Part shown: piece after piece, positions 44,921 through 63,876 of the stretch
Layout: each line of letters starts with the position of its first letter
Position numbering within the stretch: position 1 is the stretch's first letter
DNA from: Sinorhizobium chiapasense
Lineage (GTDB): Bacteria; Pseudomonadota; Alphaproteobacteria; Rhizobiales; Rhizobiaceae
Length of the DNA: 64,000 bases
Reading direction: 5' to 3'
NCBI RefSeq assembly: GCF_036488675.1
Contig: NZ_CP133150.1
Coordinates: 62,001 to 126,000 of the forward strand
The notes under the pieces: model-generated
Told to the model about the DNA's origin: nothing
Database searches by the model: none
Seen by the model: only the letters and a program-made list of their open reading frames with translations
Made by a program: the position numbers and the translations under genes

Positions 44921-45352
44921 TTACTTGCCGCGACGTTTGCGACGCTGGCCAAGGCCCATTTCCTTGGCGAGGCGCGACCTGGCTTCGGCGTAAGCGGGTG
45001 CGACCATCGGGTAGTCTGCCGGCAGATCCCACTTCTCGCGGTACTCTTCCGGGGAAAGACTGTGATGGGTCATCAGGTGGCGCTTCAGCGACTTGAAGGT
45101 GCCGCCGCATTCGAGGCACGTGATCTGATCGTCCTGCACCGACTTGCGGACCGAGACCGCAGGCTTCGGCTTCTCAACGGGAACAACCACCGGCGCGGGG
45201 GCTGTGGTGTTGTTGAGCGCGGAATGGACGTCGGCGATAAGCGTCGGAAGCTCGGCAACCGGAACCACATGGTTGCTCACATAGGCGGCTACGATTTCCG
45301 CGGCCAGCTCAACAAAGAGTTCGTTGCTCGCACCGAGCGTGGTTGCTGTCAT
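44921..45352 (-). CDS. MucR/Ros-family zinc-finger regulator
   Basis: A 143-residue regulator of the MucR/Ros family, which controls exopolysaccharide, motility and symbiosis genes in rhizobia. The prokaryotic C2H2 finger is [19 protein letters not shown] near residues 79-97. After it comes the typical [19 protein letters not shown] and a basic tail (G-Q-R-R-K-R-R-G-K). The chromosomal copy usually carries the main role; plasmid copies like this may fine-tune accessory genes. The gene faces 550 bp of leader. Confidence 0.9.
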   Translation of the reverse strand: MTATTLGASNELFVELAAEIVAAYVSNHVVPVAELPTLIADVHSALNNTTAPAPVVVPVEKPKPAVSVRKSVQDDQITCLECGGTFKSLKRHLMTHHSLSPEEYREKWDLPADYPMVAPAYAEARSRLAKEMGLGQRRKRRGK

Positions 45353-45907
45353 TTTCTTCTCCTATCGGAAGTCAGGATGGGAAACCGTCACCAGGCGGCC
45401 GAGAACGGCGACCATTTTTCGGTTGCTCGACTAACACTGATCAAGGAAATGTCAAAACTAAAATCCGGAAGTAGCTACTCTATTCAGCACAAAAGTGGCC
45501 GCGCTTGAAATCTGATTGGAAACTGAGAGACCGAATCTGCGCTGAAAGTTATCGCTTGTAGTCGGGGCGTGGGCGAATTCATGGGAGAGCCGAAAACTTT
45601 CGGCAAAATTGTGGACTTTTATCTTCGACGGCAGCAAGCCAGGTTGAACATAGATTAATTTCCGTGAACTCGGATTGATCCAGGATGAGGCAACTCAATG
45701 CAGTCCGTTCGCCTTTTTGCTGAAGTAGATGCTGACGGACTCCACCAAATCGACGCGCACTTTGCCGACGCGACTTTGCCAGGTGTTGGGGACGGGACCG
45801 TCATCTGGCTGACTGCGCGGATATCAGGCCGCTCTGAGAAGTTCTGCTGACACATCGCCTTCTCGCGCTTGGGTCTGTGATCGAGACGGCTGTGGTGGAC
45901 GCATGTC
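45353..45907. other. 555-bp intergenic stretch, mucR-type promoter region
   Basis: No gene is supported. A/T-rich parts near 45430-45490 and 45600-45660 could hold the regulator's promoter. The palindrome CCGAAAACTTTCGG lies at 45590-45603. Confidence 0.4.
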
Positions 45908-46504
45908 CTACCGCATGAGACTCATGACGATCCGATCGAACATGCGATCTCCCAGCCATTTTCGTAGCATGATCATCGGTCTGGCATATTTTCCGACGGC
46001 ATAGCGCGTGCGCGGCTTTCGCGCCTTGATGGCCTTCGACACGACGTCGGCGACCACGCTAGGATCGGTGCCACGACCGTGTCCATAGGCCTCCTTTGTG
46101 GACTTGGCGACGTCCTGCGCGAGCTTGGCATAAGGCCCATTGCTTGATCTTTTCACGAGAGCTTCCGCCATCACGTCGCCGAAGCGCGTCTCAATCAGGC
46201 CCGGCTCGATGACCACAATCTTGATGCCCAATGGTGCAAGTTCAAGTCTCAGGCAGTCCGACAACCCTTCGAGTGCATACTTTGTGGCGTGGTACCATCC
46301 TCCCAGCAGGGTGTAGATCTTGCCACCCATCGAGGTAATGTTGACGATCGTTCCGGACCCGTTTCTTCTCATTGCTGGCAGCAGAAGCTGCGTCAGGCTG
46401 GCGATGCCAAAGACATTGACCTCAAATTGGTAGCGAGCCTCTTCGATGCCGACCTCTTCGATTGGGCCGTAAAGGCTGGCCTGGATCACGCTATCTTCGG
46501 ACAT
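45908..46504 (-). pseudogene. Short-chain dehydrogenase, N-terminus missing
   Basis: Codons from about 46500 downward read L-Y-G-P-I-E-E-V and Y-Q-F-E-V-N-V-F-G, then I-V-N-I-T-S-M-G-G and the catalytic Y-H-A-T-K-Y-A-L-E-G, and run on to a normal C-terminus. The T-G-x-x-x-G-I-G cofactor loop and the N-N-A-G motif are gone: the sequence becomes unrelated just before L-Y-G-P. The missing piece is about 90 residues. The break abuts the truncated groEL fragment on the other strand, so this is a rearrangement junction. Confidence 0.75.
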
Positions 46505-46569
46505 CCGCTTGATCCGCCGCGGGACGGGGGACGCCCGCCATTCGCCTCTCGCCTGGCTGGCCACGCCTT

Positions 46570-47087
46570 GAGAAGCTGCAGGAGCGGCTCGCGAAGCTCG
46601 CCGGCGGCTCGACGGAAGTCGAAGTGAAGGAACGGAAGGACGCGTCGACGATGCGTTGCATGAAACGCGTGCTGCAGTCGAGGAGGGTATTCTGCCGGGC
46701 GGCGGCGTCGCGCTCCTGCGCGTCGTCAAGGCGCTCGCCGAGGTGCCGACGGCGAATGACGATCAGCGGGTCGGCATCGAGATCGTCCGCCGCGCGATCG
46801 AAGCCCCCGTTCGCCAGATCGCCGAAAACGCCGGTGCCGAGGGCTCGATCATCGTCGGCAAGTTGCGCGAGAAGGCGGAATTCTCCTATGGCTGGAATGC
46901 CCAGACGGGCGAATTCGGCGACCTCTTCTCAATGGGCGTGATCGACCCCGCTAAGGTCGTCCGGACGGCACTGCAGGATGCGGCCTCGATCGCCGGCTTG
47001 CTGGTCACCACCGAAGCGATGATCGCCGAGAAGCCCAAGAAGGAGGCTCCGCCCGCCATGCCGCCCGGGGGCGGAATAGACTTCTAG
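46570..47087 (+). pseudogene. groEL: groEL fragment (C-terminal third), frameshifted
   Basis: The sequence [13 protein letters not shown] at 46570 is GroEL from about residue 365. Nine residues (normally V-A-V-I-R-V-G-G-A) are missing before [11 protein letters not shown] frameshift near 46640 then moves the match to another frame ([18 protein letters not shown]), which continues to the glycine-rich C-terminus and a stop at 47087. The first two thirds, including most of the ATPase domain, are absent. In rhizobia extra groEL copies often lie on symbiotic plasmids near nif genes. Confidence 0.9.
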
Positions 47088-47439
47088 CTCAGGCTGAAGC
47101 AGTGTTCCGCTTCATCGGCTAGCCGAGAGCTTCCAATAAGTTGTAGGTTTGGTCCTGTCCGGGGAAAGCTGAGATTGTTGGCGTTTCAGCGGCTCTCGGG
47201 GGGACCAGAGCCCTACTCGTTTGCTCGCAAGCGATGGCGCAGCGTTCAAGGCCTTGCGTGTGTGTCCAAGTCGAACATGTAACGTTGCCAGCGTCTTGCA
47301 GCCCGAGTCTCCATGTCGGCGTTCAGGCGGCGCTTCGCATGATGACGCGAATCTAGTAGGTCTGGCATGCCTCGAAGGCCGCCTGAAAGTACTATGCGGT
47401 GCAATCGCGTGTACGCGGTCTGCTGCAGATCGTTGGGGA

Positions 47440-47730
47440 CTCTCCATCGAAGCCGATGAAGGCCATTGGGTCAAGCACAAGGGGCGGCCAGCGGTCCACG
47501 GTTTTAAAGCCGATGTCGGTGCTGATGCCGACTACACTGGTCGAAGAGATGCAGTAACCGCTGCCAACATCAACGATGGGCGAGCTGATCCCGAGGCTCC
47601 CGGAAGCGCAGCTATGGACTTTGCCGCATGCGATGGCGGGGTCTTGCCAAAGCATCCCTGCAGATCCGCCGTACCGCCATCGCCTGCAACCTGACACGGA
47701 GCTTCAACATCCTGGCCACGGCCGGATAGC
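47440..47730 (+). pseudogene. IS5-type transposase remnant
   Basis: The fragment contains H-W-V-K-H-K-G-R-P-A-V-H-G-F-K-A-D-V-G-A-D and T-A-A-N-I-N-D-G-R-A-D-P-E, conserved in IS5/IS1182-like transposases. A shifted frame then gives L-Q-I-R-R-T-A-I-A-C-N-L-T-R-S-F-N-I-L, the family's C-terminal end. It lacks both ends and contains frameshifts. The flanks 47088-47439 and 47731-48102 hold no gene I can support. Confidence 0.65.
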
Positions 47731-48102
47731 GGCTATTCCACCACCGAAGGGTTGACGTTCGGCCGATGCCGCTCGAGCGCCTGCTGTCGTCAAGGAATTG
47801 CGAAAAGTGGCACGAATTCAGAGAGATAAACGACCCCGCGCACAGATCTCTTAGAAGGCGATGCCTGGGGCCTGTTCTGCACCACCGCGCGTTGTCTGAT
47901 TGGAAGGACCCGACGCCTCATGACCTCGCTCCTTTCCCTCAGGCAGAGACCCGGGCTGGAAGTCCTCAGCATTTCCTACTTTGGGAAAAAGTCGCGCAAT
48001 TTCTTCACGATCCCGGTAGCACTTCGGGCACCCGATCGACATCGCGGTTGTAGCGTGAAGGGGAGAAGCGCACTGCCCCGGGGCATGGGATATTCATGGC
48101 CG

Positions 48103-48392
48103 CTAGAACATGGCTCCGCCCCAAGGAGCTAGAGGCTCAGGCGGAGCCCGAGGAGCAGGCGATGCAGCGGCGGTTGAGGAGAAATGTGTCGCCTCGCAGT
48201 CGATGCTGTCGAAGGCGACGTTTGCGATATTCGGCAACCGCGCCAGCGGATCGCCGGTGACGAAGATGTTGGGGATGCGCTCAAGAAGTCCTTTCTCCAA
48301 TCGGTCGCGAAGCGACTGTAGCCGTGTGTTCTCCTCATCCATGCACTCCAAGGCGAGTTCGGCTGCCTTGCCTAGACCTACGAGTTCGGGAC
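48103..48392 (-). pseudogene. nifS: nifS (cysteine desulfurase) fragment
   Basis: The minus-strand frame reads E-L-V-G-L-G-K-A-A-E-L-A, then L-Q-S-L-R-D-R-L-E-K-G-L-L-E-R-I-P-N and V-T-G-D-P-L-A-R-L-P-N-I-A-N-V-A-F. This is the segment of NifS from roughly residues 230-300. The N-terminal PLP lysine region and the C-terminal active-site Cys loop are missing. NifS supplies sulfur for nitrogenase clusters. The fragment ends exactly where the 250-bp promoter duplication begins, so the promoter block may have come from a nif region. Confidence 0.7.
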
Positions 48393-48457
48393 GAGGCGAC
48401 CGTCCTCGGTCGGCGCTCCGTGTTGTCACGTTCATAGTGTCCGGTCCCAGACGTCTG

Positions 48458-48473
48458 TGTCTGAAGTCCGACA
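48458..48473 (+). promoter_or_regulatory. NifA upstream activator site, copy 1
   Basis: TGT-CTGAAGTCCG-ACA is a perfect TGT-N10-ACA site. Its centre is about 116 bp upstream of the predicted start of transcription, the usual distance. A second, imperfect site (TGT-N10-ACG) lies at 48438-48453. Confidence 0.85.
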
Positions 48474-48555
48474 GCAAGGCTGCAAGATTTCCGCCGACGC
48501 GACGCGAAATACGTTGTTTTGTTCCTCTTTAGCAAGTTCGCACAACCTCTTTGAT

Positions 48556-48571
48556 TGGCACGCCGATTGCT
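48556..48571 (+). promoter_or_regulatory. Sigma-54 (RpoN) promoter, copy 1
   Basis: TGGCACGCCGATTGCT matches TGGCAC-N5-TTGCW exactly; GG at 48557-48558 and GC at 48569-48570 are 10 bp apart. Transcription would begin near 48582 and run into the decayed aminotransferase piece and then the VOC, aminotransferase and phosphopantetheinyl transferase genes. Confidence 0.88.
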
Positions 48572-48632
48572 AGACACGGTGAAGCATCCGTTACGACAAT
48601 GGCGGTCTCGCAGTCATGACCCGGGAGTTCAG

Positions 48633-48941
48633 ATGAAACTTGCTCTCTCAATCCAACCCAGTGCCATGGACACTGCACTGTTGGGTGCGGTCCGGGCAAG
48701 TGAAGCGTTGCCGTATCCATCGCCGGTGCCGCTTGCGCCCTTCGCCCTGGATAACTCTCGAGACTACCGCCTACAGCGTGGCTACTCCCGAGCCACAACC
48801 AGTGCTCCGCATTTGGTTGTGGCTCGTCGCCCAGGGCTGAAACTATGCAGCCTAGGGAATGGATTGGATGAGGGGGTGACGATGGCACATAGGTCTCCTT
48901 CAAGTGCGTGCAGACGCTTGCGATCCAGGCGATTTGGATAG
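48633..48941 (+). pseudogene. Decayed aminotransferase fragment after promoter 1
   Basis: The ATG at 48633 follows GGGAG and opens a 102-codon frame. Its middle (F-A-L-D-N-S-R-D-Y-R) matches F-A-L-D-N-S-Q-D-C-R near the end of the intact aminotransferase at 49780-51087, and the DNA match runs about 90 bp (48740-48830). The rest is degenerate. It looks like the leftover of a second copy once driven by this promoter. Confidence 0.55.
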
Positions 48942-49159
48942 GCGACAACCTGCAACCCGATTGGTCTGCGCTAGCGTCTTTATTGGTAGTAGTACATTGC
49001 CTATTAGCTGCGCGCATAGTCAGGGAAATGGGCCGCGTCATCCGCTGGGTGCTGGTGCCATATTACATATTGCCACTCGGATGCAGTGGGCGAGTGGTGG
49101 TCACTAAATAGACTGCGCTAGCTAGGGACAAGGACACAATTAGGACAAAGGGACTCAAA

Positions 49160-49705
49160 ATGAATAATTCCATGAATTCGTCGATTGATCGTGTTCCGCA
49201 AGACTCGGCCGAGGTGGGTAGCCATGCGACTCCATCATTCCATGGTATTGATCACATTGCTTTAGCGGTTCATAACTTGGACGACGCTATCCACTTGTTT
49301 CAAGATGTCCTTGGCTTTAGGCTGAGGCGCCGTTTCCACATAAAGGGTAAGAAAAGTGGGATGGTGGCTGCAGACATGGTTCGCGACGGGATATGCTTTG
49401 TACTTTGCCAAGGTACAGAGCCGGAGTCGCAGGTGTCTCAACTTGTCCAAAATTTTGGTGCGGGGCTAGCTCACGTCGCCTTAGCCGTGGATGATGTGTC
49501 GACGGCGATCGATACACTTAAGGAGCGCGGCTTGTCGTTTGACACGACCGTTATTGAGGGGGCTGGGCTAACACAGGCATTCTCTTCTCGGTGCCCCAAT
49601 ACCGGGATGACTATTGAACTCATCCATAGGAGCGGCAAGGAAGGATTTCTTGAGAGCAACGTTCAAGAACTGTTTGATCAGCTTGAGTCATCCGGAAAAT
49701 ACTAG
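49160..49705 (+). CDS. VOC-superfamily protein, HPPD/hydroxymandelate-synthase-like
   Basis: A 181-residue protein with two beta-alpha-beta3 units. Metal ligands expected for HPPD-type dioxygenases are present: His in G-I-D-H-I-A-L-A-V near residue 35, His in L-A-H-V-A-L-A-V near residue 113, and Glu in M-T-I-E-L-I-H-R near residue 156. The C-terminus G-F-L-E-S-N-V-Q-E-L-F resembles the closing helix of HPPD and HmaS (G-F-x-x-x-N-F-x-x-L-F). It is half the length of those enzymes, matching only the catalytic domain. With the HpgT-like transaminase next to it, a role in making a phenylglycine-type residue is plausible. A plain glyoxalase/epimerase is the alternative. GGGA precedes the ATG. Confidence 0.7.
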   Translation: MNNSMNSSIDRVPQDSAEVGSHATPSFHGIDHIALAVHNLDDAIHLFQDVLGFRLRRRFHIKGKKSGMVAADMVRDGICFVLCQGTEPESQVSQLVQNFGAGLAHVALAVDDVSTAIDTLKERGLSFDTTVIEGAGLTQAFSSRCPNTGMTIELIHRSGKEGFLESNVQELFDQLESSGKY

Positions 49706-49779
49706 CTGTCCTTAGACCTTCAGTAGGCTCACGCTGCGACGCTGGTGTCTTTTCCTTTTTATGCTCCTCCACAAGGCTC

Positions 49780-51087
49780 ATGATGGATGTTACGTCGCAA
49801 CATGTAATGAATTTCCTGAACGAAGTCTCGAGTCTGTTTCCCTCGGCTGTCTCGCTGGCGTCTGGCAGACCGAATGACCGTTTCCTCGCTAGGCTGAAGC
49901 CCCAGGTGCTGTTGAATTCACTGGCTGTGTATGAACGACATTCAGCTGGCGGTCACGGGGGTGGGCAAGTATGGTCTCAGTTGTTACAGTATGGACGAAC
50001 CGCCGGAGTCATCAGCGAGCTCGTTGCACAGCAGGTTCGATCCGATGAGCGGGTTCCTGCGAGGGCGGATGGCGTACTGATCACGGCAGGTTGCCAGGAG
50101 GCGCTTGCCCTCTGCGTACCGGCACTGTGTCCCGAACCTTCAGACGTGCTCCTAGTCTGCAATCCCACCTATATAGGTGCGATCGGTGCAGCTAACGTTG
50201 CAAGGGTCCCCATCACCGCGTTATGCAACTCTGCGCCTTCCATCGCAGACGCCATCGAGTTCGCCGTCCCGCAATTGCGCCGGAATGGTCGGAGGGCTCG
50301 CGCGATATATCTTATTCCCGATTTTGACAATCCGACGGGGCGCGTTCTCGATACCGCTGCACGGCGCGATATCCTTCAAGTGTGCGCCAGACATCGGATC
50401 GTCGTTCTGGAGGACAATCCATATGGGCTATTTCGGTATGAAGGAGATGCGGTACCTCCGATGGCCGCTTTGGATGAGGTCGGAAGTGTTATTTACCTGT
50501 CGACATTCTCCAAGACTCTCAGCCCAGCTCTCCGGGTCGGAGCAGCGATTTTGCCCGAGACGATCTTTGGAGACGCCCGGGCTTCCCGGGCACTTTGGGA
50601 AGATCTGGTTCAGCGCAAGAGTTTCGTCACCCTCAATACAAGCCAGATCACACAAGCGATCGTGGCAGGGCTGTTGATTGAACAGGGGATAAGCTTGCGT
50701 GCCTGGGTTCAGCCGGCGCTGGATTGGTACCATGCGAACCGCGACGCCATGTTGTGTCAGTTGGACAGCGTTTTTTCAAATTTTCCGGATCAGATTCGAT
50801 GGAATCGTCCCTCCGGCGGCTTCTTTCTAAGTTTTGATCTTCCTTTCAAATTTGGAGCTGAGAGCGTGAGCGAGTGCGCAAGGCGTGACGATGTCATCGT
50901 TATGCCGACGAGCTTCTTCGCGTTGGATAACTCTCAAGACTGCCGGATTCGATTGGCGTTCAGCGCGGTTACTCCCGAGCAAATCCGAACCAGTGTGACT
51001 GGTTTGGGTCGCTACGTGGCGCGACGCCTCGGACGGGAACTGCCCAACCTACGCGATGAATTGGCTGAAGCTGAAGATGAAGAATAG
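49780..51087 (+). CDS. PLP aminotransferase resembling HpgT (phenylglycine transaminase)
   Basis: A 435-residue fold-type I aminotransferase. The N-terminus V-M-N-F-L-N-E-V is a mark I associate with the HpgT branch (hydroxy/dihydroxyphenylglycine transaminases of glycopeptide pathways). Also present are A-G-C-Q-E-A-L, P-D-F-D-N-P-T-G, V-L-E-D-N-P-Y-G-L-F, the PLP lysine in S-T-F-S-K-T-L-S-P, and R-W-N-R-P-S-G-G-F-F-L. HpgT converts an arylglyoxylate to the arylglycine. It lies 74 bp after the VOC gene and before a phosphopantetheinyl transferase, so it probably supplies a monomer for the NRPS. Other class I aminotransferases cannot be excluded. Confidence 0.75.
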   Translation: MMDVTSQHVMNFLNEVSSLFPSAVSLASGRPNDRFLARLKPQVLLNSLAVYERHSAGGHGGGQVWSQLLQYGRTAGVISELVAQQVRSDERVPARADGVLITAGCQEALALCVPALCPEPSDVLLVCNPTYIGAIGAANVARVPITALCNSAPSIADAIEFAVPQLRRNGRRARAIYLIPDFDNPTGRVLDTAARRDILQVCARHRIVVLEDNPYGLFRYEGDAVPPMAALDEVGSVIYLSTFSKTLSPALRVGAAILPETIFGDARASRALWEDLVQRKSFVTLNTSQITQAIVAGLLIEQGISLRAWVQPALDWYHANRDAMLCQLDSVFSNFPDQIRWNRPSGGFFLSFDLPFKFGAESVSECARRDDVIVMPTSFFALDNSQDCRIRLAFSAVTPEQIRTSVTGLGRYVARRLGRELPNLRDELAEAEDEE

Positions 51088-51246
51088 TTATCCTCCCGGT
51101 GCGCGCAAGCGCACATTACAGTCCCAAAACAAAAACTCGCTCAGCTATGAACAGGCTTGCGACTTTAGGGGGCTGCTATCGGCTCAACCTTCGCGCATGA
51201 CATCAGCTTTTCGGGCGGACCGATAGGTATCCGGTTCCGCTCCCAT

Positions 51247-51816
51247 TTGCCACTCAAGCTGAAATGCTGGGAAACGTCTCCCTTCGCCGTCGGCGTGAGT
51301 TCGCCTGGGGGGGGACGGCATCACGCTCGGGAGTCGTTGCGACGATTGGGTGTTGCTCCTGTTCCGATCATGTCGAGAGCAGATCGCGCTCCTCTTTGGC
51401 CTTTCGGAGTCGTCGGGAGCATTTCCCACTCTTTGTCTGAGTGCGGAGCCGTTGCCGGACGTTCCAGCAGCGTGCTCGCTCTGGGACTGGACATTGAAGA
51501 TGATGAACCGCTCGGAGCTGACCTGCTGCCGATCATATGCACGCCTACCGAAATGGAGCGGAGCGGGTCCAGCAGTCGCTTCGGCCCGAAACTAATCTTC
51601 GTGATAAAAGAAGCTGTATACAAATCATCTGCGCCGAGTACTGGTGCATTCTTGGATTTTCAAGATGTCTGTGTCAGGACAAATGACGAGAGCGGGTCGT
51701 TCGAGGCTGAGATTGGCAACTCGGAAAAACCGATGAGTTTCGGCAGTCGAACTATAAACGGAATTTATCTTCCCTTCGCGGGAGGGATCATTGCCTTGGC
51801 TGCGCGATTTCGATGA
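51247..51816 (+). CDS. 4'-phosphopantetheinyl transferase (EntD/Sfp type)
   Basis: A 189-residue transferase that would load the phosphopantetheine arm onto the NRPS carrier domains. The motifs are W-P-F-G-V-V-G-S-I-S-H-S near residue 51, A-L-G-L-D-I-E-D-D with the metal Asp/Glu near residue 80, and F-V-I-K-E-A-V-Y-K-S near residue 118. The start drawn is a TTG without a clear ribosome site. The frame is open upstream to about 51172 but has no ATG or GTG. The N-terminus is some 20 residues shorter than usual, so the start is uncertain or the gene slightly damaged. It sits 159 bp after the aminotransferase gene. Confidence 0.75.
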   Translation: MPLKLKCWETSPFAVGVSSPGGGRHHARESLRRLGVAPVPIMSRADRAPLWPFGVVGSISHSLSECGAVAGRSSSVLALGLDIEDDEPLGADLLPIICTPTEMERSGSSSRFGPKLIFVIKEAVYKSSAPSTGAFLDFQDVCVRTNDESGSFEAEIGNSEKPMSFGSRTINGIYLPFAGGIIALAARFR

Positions 51817-52064
51817 GAATGATGCCCCGCGGTTGCGCGTCGACCGTCGTTTCCCAGACGCTCGCCTAAAGAGTTGAAGTGAGCCTCCGCCGGCTTCGGT
51901 GGCAAGCAGGATGCGCTACTCATTCCGAGTTTCGATGCCGAAAAGAAGTTCTATGTTCTATGGCCGGGCATGCGGAAGCCGCCTGACTCCAACTTTATAC
52001 AGTCATGTCGGTACCGCCTCGTCATGAGGTCGCCATCACGGATTGCTCCGCGAGCAGACATTGC
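51817..52064. other. Intergenic stretch before promoter 2
   Basis: No gene is supported. Frames here are shadows or short. The region ends where the 250-bp duplication (52065-52310) begins. Confidence 0.4.
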
Positions 52065-52130
52065 AGTTCGGGACGAGGCGACCGGTCCTCAGGCCAGGAT
52101 CCGTGTCGTCGCCTCCGCTACCGACGTCTG

Positions 52131-52146
52131 TGTCCGGAGTCCGACA
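52131..52146 (+). promoter_or_regulatory. NifA upstream activator site, copy 2
   Basis: TGT-CCGGAGTCCG-ACA is a perfect TGT-N10-ACA. Its centre lies about 114 bp upstream of the predicted transcription start, almost the same spacing as copy 1. Confidence 0.85.
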
Positions 52147-52226
52147 CTGAGGCGCCAATATTCCGCCGACGCGACGCGAACAACATGGTTTTTTCCTTTA
52201 ACCAAGGTTCGCACAACTTGTTTGAT

Positions 52227-52242
52227 TGGCACGCCGATTGCT
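52227..52242 (+). promoter_or_regulatory. Sigma-54 (RpoN) promoter of the NRPS gene, copy 2
   Basis: TGGCACGCCGATTGCT again matches TGGCAC-N5-TTGCW exactly (GG 52228-52229, GC 52240-52241). Transcription should begin near 52252, so the NRPS start codon must lie after that. Confidence 0.9.
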
Positions 52243-52315
52243 CAGGACACTGGTGAAACGATCCGTTACGACAATGGCGGTCTCGCACTCACCGGCCCAG
52301 GAGTTTCAGGCGCTA

Positions 52316-62716
<10,401 letters not shown>

Positions 62717-62833
62717 CCCAGGTCAGGTCTGCTGATAGCGGCTTGGCGTAAGCGACGGGAGACCGGTTCAGGAGACTCTTAGAAGAGATCATCAATCGGC
62801 CAAGGCAAGTGCGAGGCAAACCTGACAGTTCCC

Positions 62834-62851
62834 GAGAAGCAGAGGCTTCTC
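62834..62851 (+). terminator. Hairpin 120 bp after the NRPS gene
   Basis: GAGAAGC and GCTTCTC enclose the loop AGAG. No T-run follows, so Rho-independent termination is uncertain. No gene is supported in 62852-63188. Confidence 0.3.
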
Positions 62852-63188
62852 AACGATATGAGCGCCCTCTGCTTTCGACCATCGTTCATCCCTGGCCAAA
62901 CGCACCAAAAGGCAGTCACTAATCGATTGCGACAGGATGACTTGCGATTGCTGTGCCCTGCGACGCACGCAAGTTAGAGTCCTAGCAAACGATCAAGTAA
63001 ATGCGACCGCACCGGTGGGTTGACCGGCCGCGCCTGGCAAGTCATTGGCCATGTCGTCACGCTGGATCAACGAAGGAAACAAAGGTCCGTGATTCGGGCG
63101 GGAACCACAAGCCTACGCCGAAGCCATATTTCGAGGCGTGGCTAACGGGCGAGCCGAAAATTTGCGTTTCGAACCTTGCCCACCGACC

Positions 63189-63305
63189 TTAACCACGCAT
63201 CGCCGCCCAAAGGAAGAAGGCCACAGCAGTCGACAGCAAAGCCACCGCGCCGATTGTGATTATTCTCTTCCTGCGCGCTCTCTTGCCTGTCCAATCGTAG
63301 CCCAT
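63189..63305 (-). CDS. 38-residue single-pass membrane protein
   Basis: The ATG at 63305 follows a strong GGAGG six bases upstream. The peptide begins M-G-Y-D-W-T-G-K-R-A-R-R-K-R, a basic stretch, followed by one hydrophobic helix (I-T-I-G-A-V-A-L-L-S-T-A-V-A-F-F-L-W) and a short end. The positive-inside rule puts the N-terminus in the cytoplasm. Small proteins of this kind often modulate membrane complexes. No family is recognised. The gene stands alone downstream of the NRPS on the opposite strand. Confidence 0.5.
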   Translation of the reverse strand: MGYDWTGKRARRKRIITIGAVALLSTAVAFFLWAAMRG

Positions 63306-63876
63306 TGCCGCCTCCAAGCGGCACCATCCCGCGATTTGCATCACAGTTGTACAAAAAGCCCTGTGCTATGGCGGGGCAAGTCATGCATCCAGTTTGGCTC
63401 AGTCTGGGTGCGGGGAAAATTGCATCTTCGATTGAAGGTGCAGCGGCACCGTATCTTTGGGTGGAACCGCGGGGAAGGTCTGATTCAGCGATTCCGGTAC
63501 GGTTCTACAAGAAAGTGTTTGGTGCTCAGCCGACGTCCGCTATCGGCCAAGCTAAATGCAGCAGCTTCCAAAGCGCTGCCGCGCCGTATCTTCCACATCA
63601 TTGTAACGTGGGCAAGGTAACATTCTGGCGTCGCAGGATAAGGTGTTGTGACTTTGCGTATGTCGGCGAAAGTGCGACTTAGCTTACAACCCGAAAGAAG
63701 CAGTTCACCAACCGCAGCGCGTTTCGCCAGGATCTTCGCCAGGTCCGCCGCATTCAACCCCGCGTTACCACGAAAGACGCGAGGATTAGCGATGCTCGCC
63801 ACCAATTTTCAACCGAGGGCCGAAAATCAGCTCTGTGAGTGATGACGCCAGAAGTACTCCGTGCTAATGCAGTCCC
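63306..63876. other. 570-bp stretch without a firm gene
   Basis: Frames are open on both strands (for example minus 63485-63805, plus 63648-63842) but neither shows a ribosome site, known motif or convincing composition. The promoter of the XRE gene should lie at the right end. Confidence 0.35.

Larger units (their letters stand above)
48383..48632 (+). repeat. Promoter block, copy 1 of a 250-bp duplication
   Basis: This stretch matches 52065-52310, from AGTTCGGGACGAGGCGACC to the GGAGTTCAG before the first ATG, with scattered differences. Both copies include the NifA site and the sigma-54 promoter at the same spacing. Confidence 0.85.
52065..52310 (+). repeat. Promoter block, copy 2 of the duplication
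   Basis: Matches 48383-48632. This copy sits directly before the NRPS gene. Differences are mostly substitutions and small gaps; the promoter and activator site are fully kept. Confidence 0.85.

Noticed and set aside
48908..49111. 67-codon frame with a hydrophobic middle
   Set aside because: No ribosome site, lies in decayed sequence, and another frame over the same bases is equally open.
52226..52315. ATG at 52226 as the NRPS start
   Set aside because: It overlaps the sigma-54 promoter (52227-52242), upstream of the predicted transcription start near 52252.
63485..63805. 106-codon minus frame
   Set aside because: No ribosome site or family; overlaps an equally open plus frame.
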